Shown here piece after piece: positions 45,394 through 56,822 of a DNA stretch of 64,000 nucleotides (positions are counted from its first letter, which is position 1; every line of letters starts with the position of its first letter). Under the pieces are notes generated by a model. It saw only the letters and a program-made list of their open reading frames with translations. It searched no databases and was not told the DNA's origin. The stretch is from assembly GCF_030770395.1 (NCBI RefSeq), contig NZ_CP132480.1, positions 350,153-414,152 of the forward strand. Reading direction: 5' to 3'. The DNA is from Telluria beijingensis. GTDB taxonomy: Bacteria > Pseudomonadota > Gammaproteobacteria > Burkholderiales > Burkholderiaceae_D. Both the position numbers and the translations under genes were made by a program.

Positions 45394-45407
45394 CCCAAAA
45401 TTTTGGG
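45394..45407. promoter_or_regulatory. Perfect 14-bp palindrome upstream of the nrdA promoter
   Basis: CCCAAAATTTTGGG, 11 bases before the proposed -35 element. Its A/T-rich core could act as an UP-like element or bind a dimeric regulator. No regulator is identified. Confidence 0.45.
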
Positions 45408-45418
45408 CATTTATTCAC

Positions 45419-45448
45419 TTGCCTGTACCGCAAATCAGGTACTACAAT
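45419..45448 (+). promoter_or_regulatory. Candidate nrdA promoter
   Basis: TTGCCT (45419-45424) and TACAAT (45443-45448) are separated by 18 bases, a good sigma-70 pair. Transcription would start near 45455, giving a leader of about 308 bases. This accounts for the 591-base gap between pilR and nrdA (45172-45762), which otherwise holds no gene. The -10 element lies inside the first NrdR-box-like sequence. Confidence 0.55.
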
Positions 45449-45484
45449 TAGTCTCATATCAAAGCTTGGCACTAGATGTAGTGG
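45439..45484 (+). promoter_or_regulatory. Pair of NrdR-box-like sequences
   Basis: GTACTACAATTAGTCT (45439-45454) and GCACTAGATGTAGTGG (45469-45484) resemble the 16-bp NrdR box (ACACTATATATAGTGT-like), matching about 10 and 12 of 16 positions. Their starts are 30 bases apart, about three helical turns, as is usual for NrdR pairs. A weaker third half-like copy (ACACTA..., 45499) is a further 30 bases on. NrdR represses ribonucleotide reductase genes when dATP/ATP is bound. Confidence 0.6.
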
Positions 45485-45524
45485 TAGTGGACTGAAAGAC
45501 ACTAGCGCTGTAGCTAGCAGTAAG

Positions 45525-45555
45525 TTGTCCGCATGTTGTCCACAAGTTGCCCACA
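45525..45555 (+). promoter_or_regulatory. Three DnaA-box-like 9-mers at 11-bp spacing
   Basis: TTGTCCGCA (45525-45533), TTGTCCACA (45536-45544) and TTGCCCACA (45547-45555) each differ from the DnaA box TTATCCACA by one or two bases. The middle copy is the best. All point the same way and start exactly 11 bases apart. DnaA is known to control nrdAB in E. coli. Here the boxes lie downstream of the proposed start site, in the leader. Confidence 0.55.
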
Positions 45556-45762
45556 AATTTGTTCATCGATTTGCCAATTAAGCACTTGCCGACACGCTTT
45601 ATTTAAGTATTTGTACCCTGCTTCTCCCGTTTGCCAGCTCAGGCTACCGGCTGGCAGGGTATTGTTTTTCTTTTAATTTTGTTGACGGACCGGGTCGCGG
45701 AAGGCCGCAAGACGGTCCCCGTGTAAACAAGCAGCGGTCCGACCGCGCATCCTGGAGGCTCA

Positions 45763-48684
<2,922 letters not shown>

Positions 48685-48745
48685 TGCTGTAACCAGGTGC
48701 GGGCCAACCGTCTGGTTCGCTCGCACCCGTAACCTCAACACCGTC

Positions 48746-48765
48746 GTTCCCGCGAAGGCGGGAAC
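48746..48765. repeat. REP-like palindrome between nrdA and nrdB
   Basis: GTTCCCGCGAAGGCGGGAAC is a near-perfect inverted repeat. Read on the other strand with its flank it encodes WVPAFAGTT, a known mark of this dispersed proteobacterial repeat class. It sits 60 bases after the nrdA stop and 120 bases before nrdB and may affect mRNA ends or relative expression of the two subunits. Confidence 0.75.
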
Positions 48766-48884
48766 CCAAGTTTGCCAGCACTGCGCAAACGCCAAAGGTT
48801 CCCTCCGGCGGACGACTACCAACAACACTATTCGTGATCTGTGACGCGGTCCCCGCGACAGACTCACACCAGAAGGAAATCACC

Positions 48885-49988
48885 ATGCTCTCTTGGGACG
48901 ACGAACCAACCAGCGCCCAGCGCGCCCCACAAGCCGCCAACCCTGAAGGCGCCCCCGCCGCCGAAGTGGCAAAGCGCGTCAACGCCGACGACAAGCGCAT
49001 CATCAACGGCTCGACCGACGTCAACCAGCTGGTGCCGTTCAAGTACAAATGGGCATGGGACAAATACCTGGCCGGCTGCGCGAACCACTGGATGCCGCAA
49101 GAAGTGAACATGCAGCGCGACATCGAGCTGTGGAAGAACCCGAACGGCCTGTCGGAAGACGAGCGCCGCCTGGTCAAGCGCAACCTGGGCTTCTTCGTGA
49201 CCGCCGACTCGCTGGCCGCGAACAATATCGTGCTGGGCACCTACCGCCACATCACCGCACCCGAATGCCGCCAGTACCTGCTGCGCCAGGCCTTCGAAGA
49301 GGCGATCCACACCCACGCCTACCAGTACATCGTCGAATCGCTGGGCCTGGACGAAGGCGAGATCTTCAACGCCTATAACGAGATCGAGTCGATCCACGAC
49401 AAGGACCAGTTCCTGATCCCGTTCATCGACGTCCTGACCAACCCCGATTTCACGACCGGCACGGTCGAGAACGACCAGAAGCTGCTGAAGTCGATCATCG
49501 TCTTCGCCTGCCTGATGGAAGGCCTGTTCTTCTACGTCGGCTTCACGCAAATCCTGGCGCTGGGCCGCCAGAACAAGATGACCGGCGCCGCCGAGCAGTA
49601 CCAGTACATCCTGCGCGACGAGTCGATGCACGTGAACTTCGGCATCGACCTGATCAACACGATCAAGATGGAAAACCCGCAGCTGTGGACGCCGGAATTC
49701 CGCGACGAGATCAAGGCCCTGTTCCTGGAAGCGGTCGACCTGGAATACCGCTACGCCGAAGACACCATGCCACGCGGCGTGCTGGGCCTGAACGCCCCGA
49801 TGTTCAAGGGCTACCTGCGCTTCATCGCCAACCGCCGCGCGGTGCAGATCGGCCTGGAGCCGCTGTTCCCGAATGAAGAGAATCCGTTCCCGTGGATGAG
49901 CGAGATGATCGACTTGAAGAAGGAACGCAACTTCTTCGAGACGCGCGTGACCGAGTATCAGACTGGTGGCACGCTGAGCTGGGATTGA
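48885..49988 (+). CDS. nrdB: Class Ia ribonucleoside-diphosphate reductase, beta subunit
   Basis: 367 residues from ATG 48885, preceded by AAGGA; the upstream in-frame ATG at 48834 is not supported. The ferritin-like fold shows the diiron and radical-site motifs: [34 protein letters not shown] and [14 protein letters not shown]. It houses the diiron-tyrosyl radical that starts catalysis in NrdA. A 200-base spacer with a REP-like palindrome separates it from nrdA, and a strong terminator follows. Confidence 0.95.
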   Translation: MLSWDDEPTSAQRAPQAANPEGAPAAEVAKRVNADDKRIINGSTDVNQLVPFKYKWAWDKYLAGCANHWMPQEVNMQRDIELWKNPNGLSEDERRLVKRNLGFFVTADSLAANNIVLGTYRHITAPECRQYLLRQAFEEAIHTHAYQYIVESLGLDEGEIFNAYNEIESIHDKDQFLIPFIDVLTNPDFTTGTVENDQKLLKSIIVFACLMEGLFFYVGFTQILALGRQNKMTGAAEQYQYILRDESMHVNFGIDLINTIKMENPQLWTPEFRDEIKALFLEAVDLEYRYAEDTMPRGVLGLNAPMFKGYLRFIANRRAVQIGLEPLFPNEENPFPWMSEMIDLKKERNFFETRVTEYQTGGTLSWD

Positions 49989-50007
49989 TGTTTGCTGGCG
50001 TCGCATG

Positions 50008-50043
50008 AATAACAAAACCCCGCTACTGCGGGGTTTTGTTATT
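50008..50043 (+). terminator. Intrinsic terminator after nrdB
   Basis: AATAACAAAACCCCGC, TACT loop, GCGGGGTTTTGTTATT: a perfect 16-bp stem with A/T-rich outer part. It begins 20 bases after the nrdB stop and can also serve the convergent oligopeptidase gene. Confidence 0.93.
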
Positions 50044-50063
50044 CGGGGTGTCTATTACGTCGC

Positions 50064-52262
50064 TTACGCCGCCTTTGGACGCTGCGGCGCCTGACCCCAT
50101 TTCCTGTCTGCCGACCACACCGCGAACGCCATGAACGACGCCTGCTGCGCCCGCTGTGCCGTCGCCCCTGGATCGCCCATATGTCCCGCATTGAGCAAGG
50201 TCCGCGACAGGATCGGACTGCCGGCAGTGGTCAGGCTGCGCGCCTTGACGGCAAACTTCAGCGGCTCCCAGAACGCCACTCGATCATCGGCCACGCTGCC
50301 CAGTGCCAGCAAGGCCGGATACGCCGCCTTGCGCAGGTGATCGTAAGGCGAGTAGGTCGCGATATACGCATGCTCCTCCGGCACCCGCGGATCACCCCAG
50401 AACGGGAACGACGTCGTCCCCAACGGGTGATTCTCGTAATGCTCGATCGTGGTAAGCACATCCAGGAACGGCATCTGCGCGATCACGCCGGCCCACAAAT
50501 CCGGCCGCATCGTATAGATCGCGCCCATCAACAGCCCACCGGCCGAGAAGCCATGCGCCACGATGCGTCCCTTGCTCGTGTAGCGCTCGGCAATCAGGTG
50601 TTCGGCGCAGGTAATGAAGTCGGTAAAGGTCTTCTTCTTGCCCTGCTTGAGCACCGACCTCCACCACTCGGTGCCGCGCTCGGCGCCGCCGCGTACGTGG
50701 GCGATGGCGTGGATCCACCCTTGCTCGACCAAGGCGATCGCGCTTGGCGAGAATTCGGCGTCGATCGTCGCGCCGTAGGAGCCGTAACCGTACAGGAAGA
50801 GCGGGGCGCTGCCGTCGAGCTTCTGGCCCTTGCGCATCAGGACCGTGATCGGCACCAGCGCGCCATCCTCGGCCTTGGCGTTGAAACGCCGCACTTCGTA
50901 GCGCTCGCGGTCGTAGGCCTTGGAGACGACCGGGGCGCCGGCGGGCGTGAACTTTGCGCTGGCCAGGTCGAGGGTAAAGGCGGCGCGAGGCGTGCGCGGC
51001 GACTGGTAGCTGAAGGCCATGGTCGGCGCATTGCCGCCCTGGTCAAGCGGCACGCTGATCGCGTACGCTGTTTCGTCAAACGCGATCTCGCGTTCCTTGC
51101 CATCCGGCGCCATGACCACCAGCCGTGGCAGCGCGTCGCGCCACTCCTCGCGTACCAGATAGCCGTTGAACGGATGGACGGCGGCAATGAAGCGGCCCGG
51201 CTGATGCGCCACGAACGGCTTCCAGTTGGCGCGCGCAGGAGAAGCCGCGCTGGCCGTCATCAGCTTGAAGTCGACCGCGCCGTCGGCGTCGGTCAGCACC
51301 AGTAACTGGCCGTTCCACTCGTCGATGTCATAGCGCAGGCCAGCGGTACGCGGTTCTACCAGCACCGGCGTGGCGGTCGGCTTGTCCATCGGCACCAGGC
51401 GCACTTCGCCCATCTCGCCGTTGAACATCTTGATCACCACGTAGCCGCCCGCCGCCGTGGTGCGCAGGGCGATGAAGAAAGCCGGGTCCTTCTCTTCATA
51501 GATCAGCGTGTCGCCCGGCTTGCCGATCTCGCGCCGGTAGACGGTCGACGGCCGGCCCTTGTCGCTGCGGCCGATCCAGTACAGGTAGCGGCCGTCGGGT
51601 GACAGCGTGTAGCCGCTGTGGCCATTGGTGATGTCCGACACCAGCATCTCGCCGCTGGCGATGTCGCGTACGAAGACAGAGAAGATGCCTGCGCCGGTAC
51701 GGTCGGCGGCCCAGGCGAACAGGCGGCCATCGTGGCTATGCTTCGGCGCGATCCAACCGAGCTTGTAGTGCTTCTTGCCCTTCGCCTCCAGGCCGACGTC
51801 GAGCAGCACCTGTTCCGGGCCGCCCGACGCCAGGCGGCGCAGGTACACGGGATAGTCGCTGCCGGGCGGCGTGCGTTCGTAGTACAGGTAGTCGCCGCTG
51901 CGGATCTCGACCGGCGTGCCGGATAGCGCGTCGAGCGCTTCCATGCGCGCAATCAGCTCCTTCTGCAGCGGCATGGAGGGCGCAAGCATGGCGTCCGTGT
52001 AGTCGTTCTCCAGCTTCACCGCCGCCTTGATCGGGGCGTCCAGCGAATCCGGCGCGCGCAGCACGGCGTGCCAGTCCTTTGGCTGGAACCAGGCGTAATC
52101 GTCCATACGCGAGTAACCGAGGCCGCCCACGTCGGTCGGGATACGCTTGTGCTGCGGCGGCAACGGCCAGGGGCGTGGCGCCACGCTGGCTGCCATGACC
52201 GGGCTGAAGGCGCTGGCCGCCAATGCGCTGGCGGAGACGAGGAATTGACGGCGGTCGATCAT
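50064..52262 (-). CDS. Prolyl-oligopeptidase family (S9) serine peptidase with Tat-type signal
   Basis: 732 residues, last gene of the - strand operon. The N-terminus MIDRRQFLVSASALAASAF carries a twin-arginine motif (RRQFL), so export in folded form is likely. A seven-bladed propeller (about 80-430) precedes an alpha/beta-hydrolase domain with FLYGYGSYG, HVRGGAERGTEWW and nucleophile Ser573 in GFSAGG, then the Asp in VADDRVAFWEP and the His in NAGHMGD. The pattern is that of oligopeptidase B/prolyl oligopeptidase, which cleaves short peptides. The start overlaps the stop of the upstream gene by ATGA, so it is coupled to the PaiB-hydrolase fusion. Confidence 0.88.
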   Translation of the reverse strand: MIDRRQFLVSASALAASAFSPVMAASVAPRPWPLPPQHKRIPTDVGGLGYSRMDDYAWFQPKDWHAVLRAPDSLDAPIKAAVKLENDYTDAMLAPSMPLQKELIARMEALDALSGTPVEIRSGDYLYYERTPPGSDYPVYLRRLASGGPEQVLLDVGLEAKGKKHYKLGWIAPKHSHDGRLFAWAADRTGAGIFSVFVRDIASGEMLVSDITNGHSGYTLSPDGRYLYWIGRSDKGRPSTVYRREIGKPGDTLIYEEKDPAFFIALRTTAAGGYVVIKMFNGEMGEVRLVPMDKPTATPVLVEPRTAGLRYDIDEWNGQLLVLTDADGAVDFKLMTASAASPARANWKPFVAHQPGRFIAAVHPFNGYLVREEWRDALPRLVVMAPDGKEREIAFDETAYAISVPLDQGGNAPTMAFSYQSPRTPRAAFTLDLASAKFTPAGAPVVSKAYDRERYEVRRFNAKAEDGALVPITVLMRKGQKLDGSAPLFLYGYGSYGATIDAEFSPSAIALVEQGWIHAIAHVRGGAERGTEWWRSVLKQGKKKTFTDFITCAEHLIAERYTSKGRIVAHGFSAGGLLMGAIYTMRPDLWAGVIAQMPFLDVLTTIEHYENHPLGTTSFPFWGDPRVPEEHAYIATYSPYDHLRKAAYPALLALGSVADDRVAFWEPLKFAVKARSLTTAGSPILSRTLLNAGHMGDPGATAQRAQQASFMAFAVWSADRKWGQAPQRPKAA

Positions 52263-53872
52263 GCGGCGTCCTTGCTGATAGAGTTGGAAGAAGGGGACAG
52301 CGTCTGGCGCAGCCAGGCCGCGCCGTCGTCGATGGCGTCGCTTGCGACCTTGGAGACTTCCATCGCCTCGATGAAGCTGTGCGGCGCGCCCGGATACACC
52401 TTGATCTTGACCGGTACGTCGGCTTCGAGCAAGCGGCCGGCCATCAGGTAGTTCTGCTCCGTCAGCACATCGCATTCGGCGACACACAGGAAGACCGGCG
52501 GCATGCCGCGCAGGTCGGCCAGCAAGGTCGCCAGGTAGGGATCGCGGCGGTCGGCCACGCTGCCGATATACATGTTCCAGAATTCGTCGACCTCGTCGGA
52601 AGTCAGCATATCGTCCGGCGTGCCGTAGCGCTGGCGCGCGGCGGGCGACGGGTCGGGCGAGAAACCGCCATAGATGCTGAGGATGGCCTTGACCGCGTCA
52701 TGCTCTCCGGCGTCGCGCAGCTTGAGCGCCGCGCCGAACGACAGGCTGCCGCCGGCCGAATCACCGCCCAGGGACAGGCGTTCAATGTCGATACCGAATT
52801 GCGCGCCATGTGCGCGCAGCCAGCGCACCGTCCCCACCACCTGGTTCAGGGCAATCGGATAACGCGCTTCCGGCGCCAGCGCGTAGTCGACGCCGATGAC
52901 GGTCATGCCGCTCCTGGCTGCATACTCGCGCATCAGGCGGTCGTGGGTGTCGAGGCTGAACAGCGCCCAGCCGCCGCCGTGCATATAGACCAGCGCCGGC
53001 TTCGCCGTACCCGGCGCGGGATCGTAGAAGCGCAGGCGCACCGGCCCGGCTTCGGTATCGGCCACCTGTTCCGTCACGCTGGCCAGTTGCGGGCCGCCGG
53101 CCTGCCATGGCAGGCGTGATTGTTCGGCGATCGCGCGCCGTGCCGGCCAGTCGAGTACCCGGCCGGCGCTCAGGCGGCGGCCGGTGTCGCGCACGTCGTC
53201 GATGAAGCGCATGATGTCCGGGTCCAGCGGGGAGGGCGGTGGCAGCGCCGCCACCGGGGCGCGCTGGTCGCCGAAGCGGCGCATCCAGCCGGCCAGTTCG
53301 TCGGCGCCGGTCAGTTCCAGGCCGCGCAAGATGTCGGCGAAGACGTCGTCGCGCTCGTCCTGGCCCAGCTTGAACTTGCTGGTCACGTGCAGGATGCGCG
53401 CGCGGAAGCCCACCACGCCTTGCGCCAGCTTGTCGTAGCGCGCGCCCATGTCTTCGATGCGCCAGGCGGCGGGGCGATCCTGCTCCAGGTCGTCGGCCAG
53501 GCCGCGCAGCAGCGCCGCCGCGTCTTGCGGCGTGTCGCAGATGTCGACGTCGACGTCGAAGCGGGCGCTGGCGAAGTTCCAGGTAGGCGCCTGGGTGCGG
53601 TCGGCGAACCAGGAAGGGGAGATATAACCTTGTGGTCCGAGCAGCAGTACGGTGGCGCGGGGGGTGTCCATCAGCTGGCGCCAGTGGTCGTTGCTGCGGC
53701 CGAAATGGCCCAGGATACGCAGCGGCTGGCCATCGGCGTCGCATTCGAGCTGCACCGGCAGCACGGTTGCCTGCAGGTCGCCGGCCGCGCCGGAGACGAT
53801 CCAGGCCAGCGGCTGGCTGCGTACCAGGTCGATCAGGTCGCGGGGGCTGCGGGGAGAAAACTTGTCGCTCAT
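52259..53872 (-). CDS. Fusion of a PaiB-like FMN-binding domain and an HSL-type alpha/beta hydrolase
   Basis: 537 residues. Residues about 1-205 resemble PaiB/FMN-binding negative regulators: LAWIVSGAAGDLQATVLPVQL, GHFGRSNDHWRQL, YISPSWFADRTQAPTWNFA and the end KLGQDERDDVFADILRGLE. Residues about 225-537 form a hormone-sensitive-lipase-type hydrolase with the oxyanion motif HGGGWALF, nucleophile Ser372 in GDSAGGSL, and the terminal His region APHSFIEAM. The two families are normally separate proteins, so this looks like a genuine gene fusion: one continuous frame with no stop or frameshift. It is coupled by ATGA to the oligopeptidase. It may hydrolyse an ester or amide under redox or flavin control; substrate unknown. 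Confidence 0.82.
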   Translation of the reverse strand: MSDKFSPRSPRDLIDLVRSQPLAWIVSGAAGDLQATVLPVQLECDADGQPLRILGHFGRSNDHWRQLMDTPRATVLLLGPQGYISPSWFADRTQAPTWNFASARFDVDVDICDTPQDAAALLRGLADDLEQDRPAAWRIEDMGARYDKLAQGVVGFRARILHVTSKFKLGQDERDDVFADILRGLELTGADELAGWMRRFGDQRAPVAALPPPSPLDPDIMRFIDDVRDTGRRLSAGRVLDWPARRAIAEQSRLPWQAGGPQLASVTEQVADTEAGPVRLRFYDPAPGTAKPALVYMHGGGWALFSLDTHDRLMREYAARSGMTVIGVDYALAPEARYPIALNQVVGTVRWLRAHGAQFGIDIERLSLGGDSAGGSLSFGAALKLRDAGEHDAVKAILSIYGGFSPDPSPAARQRYGTPDDMLTSDEVDEFWNMYIGSVADRRDPYLATLLADLRGMPPVFLCVAECDVLTEQNYLMAGRLLEADVPVKIKVYPGAPHSFIEAMEVSKVASDAIDDGAAWLRQTLSPSSNSISKDAA

Positions 53873-53898
53873 CGAGATTCTTTGTGTGGGTTGAACGC

Positions 53899-53919
53899 GT
53901 GGACGGGGGACCCGTCCAC
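53899..53919. repeat. Palindromic hairpin between amidase and PaiB-hydrolase genes
   Basis: GTGGACGGG, GGA loop, CCCGTCCAC: a perfect 9-bp stem starting one base after the amidase stop codon. Its form, with flanking ACGC and CTACG, resembles dispersed REP-type repeats common in Burkholderiales. It could also cut transcription of the two downstream genes. Confidence 0.65.
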
Positions 53920-53920
53920 C

Positions 53921-55327
53921 CTACGATGCGACGGATAATGCCGGCCAGCGGCCATGCCAGGGCAATGCCTCCTCCAGCTCATAGGCCAAGGCCAGCAGCA
54001 TGTCTTCCTGCCCGCGATCGGCCGCGAACATGCTGCCGATCGGCAGGCCGGCGCTGCTGGTGAACAGCGGCAGCGAGATCGCCGGCGTGCCCGCCATGTT
54101 CTGCAGCGGCGTGTAGGGAATCCAGGCGAACATCGTCTCCATCAGCTGCTCGGCCGGCACCGACGGACCGTAGGCGCCGAGCAGCGGCGCCGGCGTCGAG
54201 GCGACCGGCGACAGCACCACGTCATAGGTGGAATAAAACGCCGACAACTGCGCCGGCAGCCCGGCCAGTTGGCGATAGGCCGCTTCCAGCGCGTCGAAGG
54301 ACAAGGTCTCGGCGCGCCGGCCCAGGGCCAGCGTCCACGGCTCGATCAAGTCTTCCAGCCGGCGGCCGCCACTTACGGCGCGCACCGCGTCCACGCAATC
54401 GGCGCCAAGATGCGTCCACAAGTCCTCGAACGCGCGCATGAACGCCGCGCCATCGATCGGCCACTCGACTTTTTCCACCTGATGGCCAAGCGAGGCGCAC
54501 AGGTCGGCGCTGCGGCGGATCGCCTGCGCCACCTCGGCGTCCGGCGCCGCGCCGCGCAGGCCGTGTTCGATCACGCCGATGCGCAGGCGGCGCTGCGAGG
54601 CGCCTTGCACCATGGCGCGCTTCGGATCCAGGTGGGCGGCGGCGAAGGCCCAGGCCGTGTCGCGCACGCTGCGCGACATCAGGCTGTCGCCCACCAGCAG
54701 GTCTTCGACGTTGTGGCGCGAGCGCACCCGCACCGTGCTGTCGCGGCCCGGCTTCAGGCCGACGATGCCGCAGCAGGCGGCCGGCAGGCGGATCGAGCCG
54801 CCGCCGTCGCTGCCTTGCGCCAGCGGCACCAGGCCGGCCGCCACCGCGGCGCCGGCGCCGCCGCTCGAGCCGCCCGGCGAGTGGGCGCTTGACCACGGAT
54901 TGACGGTCACCGGCCCGGCCAGCGGCTCGGTCGAGCCGAGCAGGCCGAATTCCGGCATCGACGTCTTGCCCACCGCAACCAGGCCGGCCGCATCCAGGCG
55001 CTCGACATACGGGTAACCGCTGGCCGCCAGCGCGCCGCTGCGGCTGCGCGAGCAGGAGCGGGTCGGCATGCCTGGATAGTCGAGCGAATCCTTCGGCATC
55101 CACGGCACGCCGCGCATGGCGCCGCCCTGCGGCAGGCTGGCCGCGTTCTTGCGCGCCAGTTCCGGTGCAAGGTGGCTGGTGGCGCGCAGCGCCGGGTCGA
55201 GCGCCTCGATGCGCATCAGCGCCGCCTCGGTGAGGGAGGCGGCGTCGAGTTCACCCTTGCGCACCAGGGCGGCCTGGTCGTGGGCGTCCAGGCGGCCGAG
55301 CGCGAAGGCGTCAGTGAGAGTCAGCAT
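53921..55327 (-). CDS. Amidase signature family protein
   Basis: 468 residues. The amidase signature is complete: catalytic Lys79 in PKDS, the glycine/serine-rich stretch SPGGSSGGAGAAVAAGL and the nucleophile region SDGGGSIRLPA. The enzyme hydrolyses amide bonds of small compounds or peptides; substrate is not predictable. No signal peptide, so cytoplasmic. Its start lies 17 bases inside the permease gene. It fits a pathway in which an imported amide or peptide is broken down. Confidence 0.87.
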   Translation of the reverse strand: MLTLTDAFALGRLDAHDQAALVRKGELDAASLTEAALMRIEALDPALRATSHLAPELARKNAASLPQGGAMRGVPWMPKDSLDYPGMPTRSCSRSRSGALAASGYPYVERLDAAGLVAVGKTSMPEFGLLGSTEPLAGPVTVNPWSSAHSPGGSSGGAGAAVAAGLVPLAQGSDGGGSIRLPAACCGIVGLKPGRDSTVRVRSRHNVEDLLVGDSLMSRSVRDTAWAFAAAHLDPKRAMVQGASQRRLRIGVIEHGLRGAAPDAEVAQAIRRSADLCASLGHQVEKVEWPIDGAAFMRAFEDLWTHLGADCVDAVRAVSGGRRLEDLIEPWTLALGRRAETLSFDALEAAYRQLAGLPAQLSAFYSTYDVVLSPVASTPAPLLGAYGPSVPAEQLMETMFAWIPYTPLQNMAGTPAISLPLFTSSAGLPIGSMFAADRGQEDMLLALAYELEEALPWHGRWPALSVAS

Positions 55328-56822
55328 ACGGTGGAGCTTCCTTGCAAGTGGGTTGAGAAGTCGCCGCCTGGCGCTGTGCGCGCGGACGGCCGTAGAACAG
55401 GTAGAGCGACAGGCCGGCCAGTGCGTACAGGCCGAGCAGGATGCTGGATAGCCAGTCGCCGCGCCGCGCCTGGTCGACGATGTCGAGCGCCACCGGCAGG
55501 GTCATGGTGAAGCTGGTGACGATCGCCAGCACCGGCACCACGCCGAACCAGATGCCGCCGATGCGCACGCCGCCCAGCGGAACGCGGAACTTGCGTTCCA
55601 GGTGCGGCTGGGTATTGCGCATGTGGATCAGGCTCACTGCCACCATGGCGAACATGAAGGCCACGCCGAACGAGATCAGGTCGGCCATTACCGAGATCGG
55701 CAGCAGGGCGGCGCCGACCGCCGCGATCGCCGCCAGCAGCAGGTTGCCGCGCGCCAGGCTGTTGCGGCGCGGGTGGATCCACGAGAACAACCGGGGCAGG
55801 TAGCCGTCGCACGACATCGCATAGCACACGCGCGAATGGCCGAAGGCGTTCGCCAGCAGCACCGAGGCCAGGCCCGCCAGCGCGCCGATCTTGATCACGG
55901 TGGCGAAGGCCGGCATGCCGATGCGGTCGACCGCCAGCGCGATCGGATCGGGCACGCCCAGTTCGCGGAACGGCACCAGGCCGGTCAGCACGAAGGCGCT
56001 CAGCACATACAGGCCGGTGCACACCGCCAGCGAGCCGAGGATGCCGATGGGGACGTCGCGCTGCGGCATGCGCGTTTCGGCGGCGGCGGTGGAGACGGTC
56101 TCGAAGCCGAGGAAGGCGAAGAACAGCAGCGAGGCGGCGCGCGCCACGCCTTCCCAGCCATAGGTAAAACCGCCTTCGTTGGGCGGTACGAAGGGCGACC
56201 AGTTGCCGGCATCGACCGCCTGCATGCCGACCAGGATGAAGCCGAGCAGCACGCCCACCTTCAGCACCACCAGCAGGGTGCTGACCAGGGCGTAGCGCGA
56301 CATGCCCAGCGCTGCGATGCCGCCGGCGCTCAATACCGCGAGCGCGGCGACCAGGTTGAAGCCGGAGCCGAGCGACAGCACGTGGCGGCCGTCGACCTGG
56401 TTCGACTGCACCAGCGGCGTCGAGAGCGCCGCCGGCAGGTGGATGCCGAAATCGCCCAGCAGGCTGCCCAGGTAGCCGGCGAAGCCGACCGCCAGCAGCG
56501 AGGCGGCCACGCTGTATTCGAGGAACAGCAGCCATCCCAGGGCCCAGGCCGGCCCGCCGCCGAGCGTGCGCCGGCAGTAGGTGTAGGCCGAGCCGGATTC
56601 GGGCATCGACGACGCCAGTTCGGCGTAGCACAGCGCCACCAGCAGGCAGGCCAGGCCGGCGATCACGAACGACACCGTCACCGCGGGCCCGGCGAAGCGC
56701 GCCGCCGCGGTGCCGGTCATCACGTAGACGCCGGCGCCGAGGATGTTGGCGATGCCGAGCACCAGCAACCCGCCCCAGCCCATGCTGGGACGCAGCGCAT
56801 TGGCTGTCACGGCGCTGCTCAC
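55311..56822 (-). CDS. APC-family amino acid permease
   Basis: 503 residues, about 12-13 membrane helices. The helix-1 motif GIANILGAGVYVMTG, with the unwound G-A-G segment that holds the substrate amino and carboxyl groups, and FFAFLGFETVSTAAAET in helix 6 are typical of the APC superfamily (cationic amino acid transporter-like). It overlaps the TonB receptor gene by ATGA and the amidase gene by 17 bases. It likely imports the amino acid or amide released by the peptidase of this operon. Confidence 0.9.
   Translation of the reverse strand: MSSAVTANALRPSMGWGGLLVLGIANILGAGVYVMTGTAAARFAGPAVTVSFVIAGLACLLVALCYAELASSMPESGSAYTYCRRTLGGGPAWALGWLLFLEYSVAASLLAVGFAGYLGSLLGDFGIHLPAALSTPLVQSNQVDGRHVLSLGSGFNLVAALAVLSAGGIAALGMSRYALVSTLLVVLKVGVLLGFILVGMQAVDAGNWSPFVPPNEGGFTYGWEGVARAASLLFFAFLGFETVSTAAAETRMPQRDVPIGILGSLAVCTGLYVLSAFVLTGLVPFRELGVPDPIALAVDRIGMPAFATVIKIGALAGLASVLLANAFGHSRVCYAMSCDGYLPRLFSWIHPRRNSLARGNLLLAAIAAVGAALLPISVMADLISFGVAFMFAMVAVSLIHMRNTQPHLERKFRVPLGGVRIGGIWFGVVPVLAIVTSFTMTLPVALDIVDQARRGDWLSSILLGLYALAGLSLYLFYGRPRAQRQAATSQPTCKEAPPYADSH

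Noticed and set aside
45502..45517. CTAGC/GCTAG inverted repeat in the nrdA leader
   Set aside because: Only five bases per arm; likely part of the degenerate third NrdR-like element or chance.
45586..45613. Second nrdA promoter (TTGCCG and TATTTG)
   Set aside because: Only half of the -10 positions match and the spacing is borderline; too weak to call.
45172..45762. Riboswitch in the long nrdA leader
   Set aside because: No cobalamin-box or other riboswitch consensus was recognised.
48685..48745. Possible terminator between nrdA and nrdB (GGTGCG/CGCACC)
   Set aside because: Long unstructured loop and no U-run.
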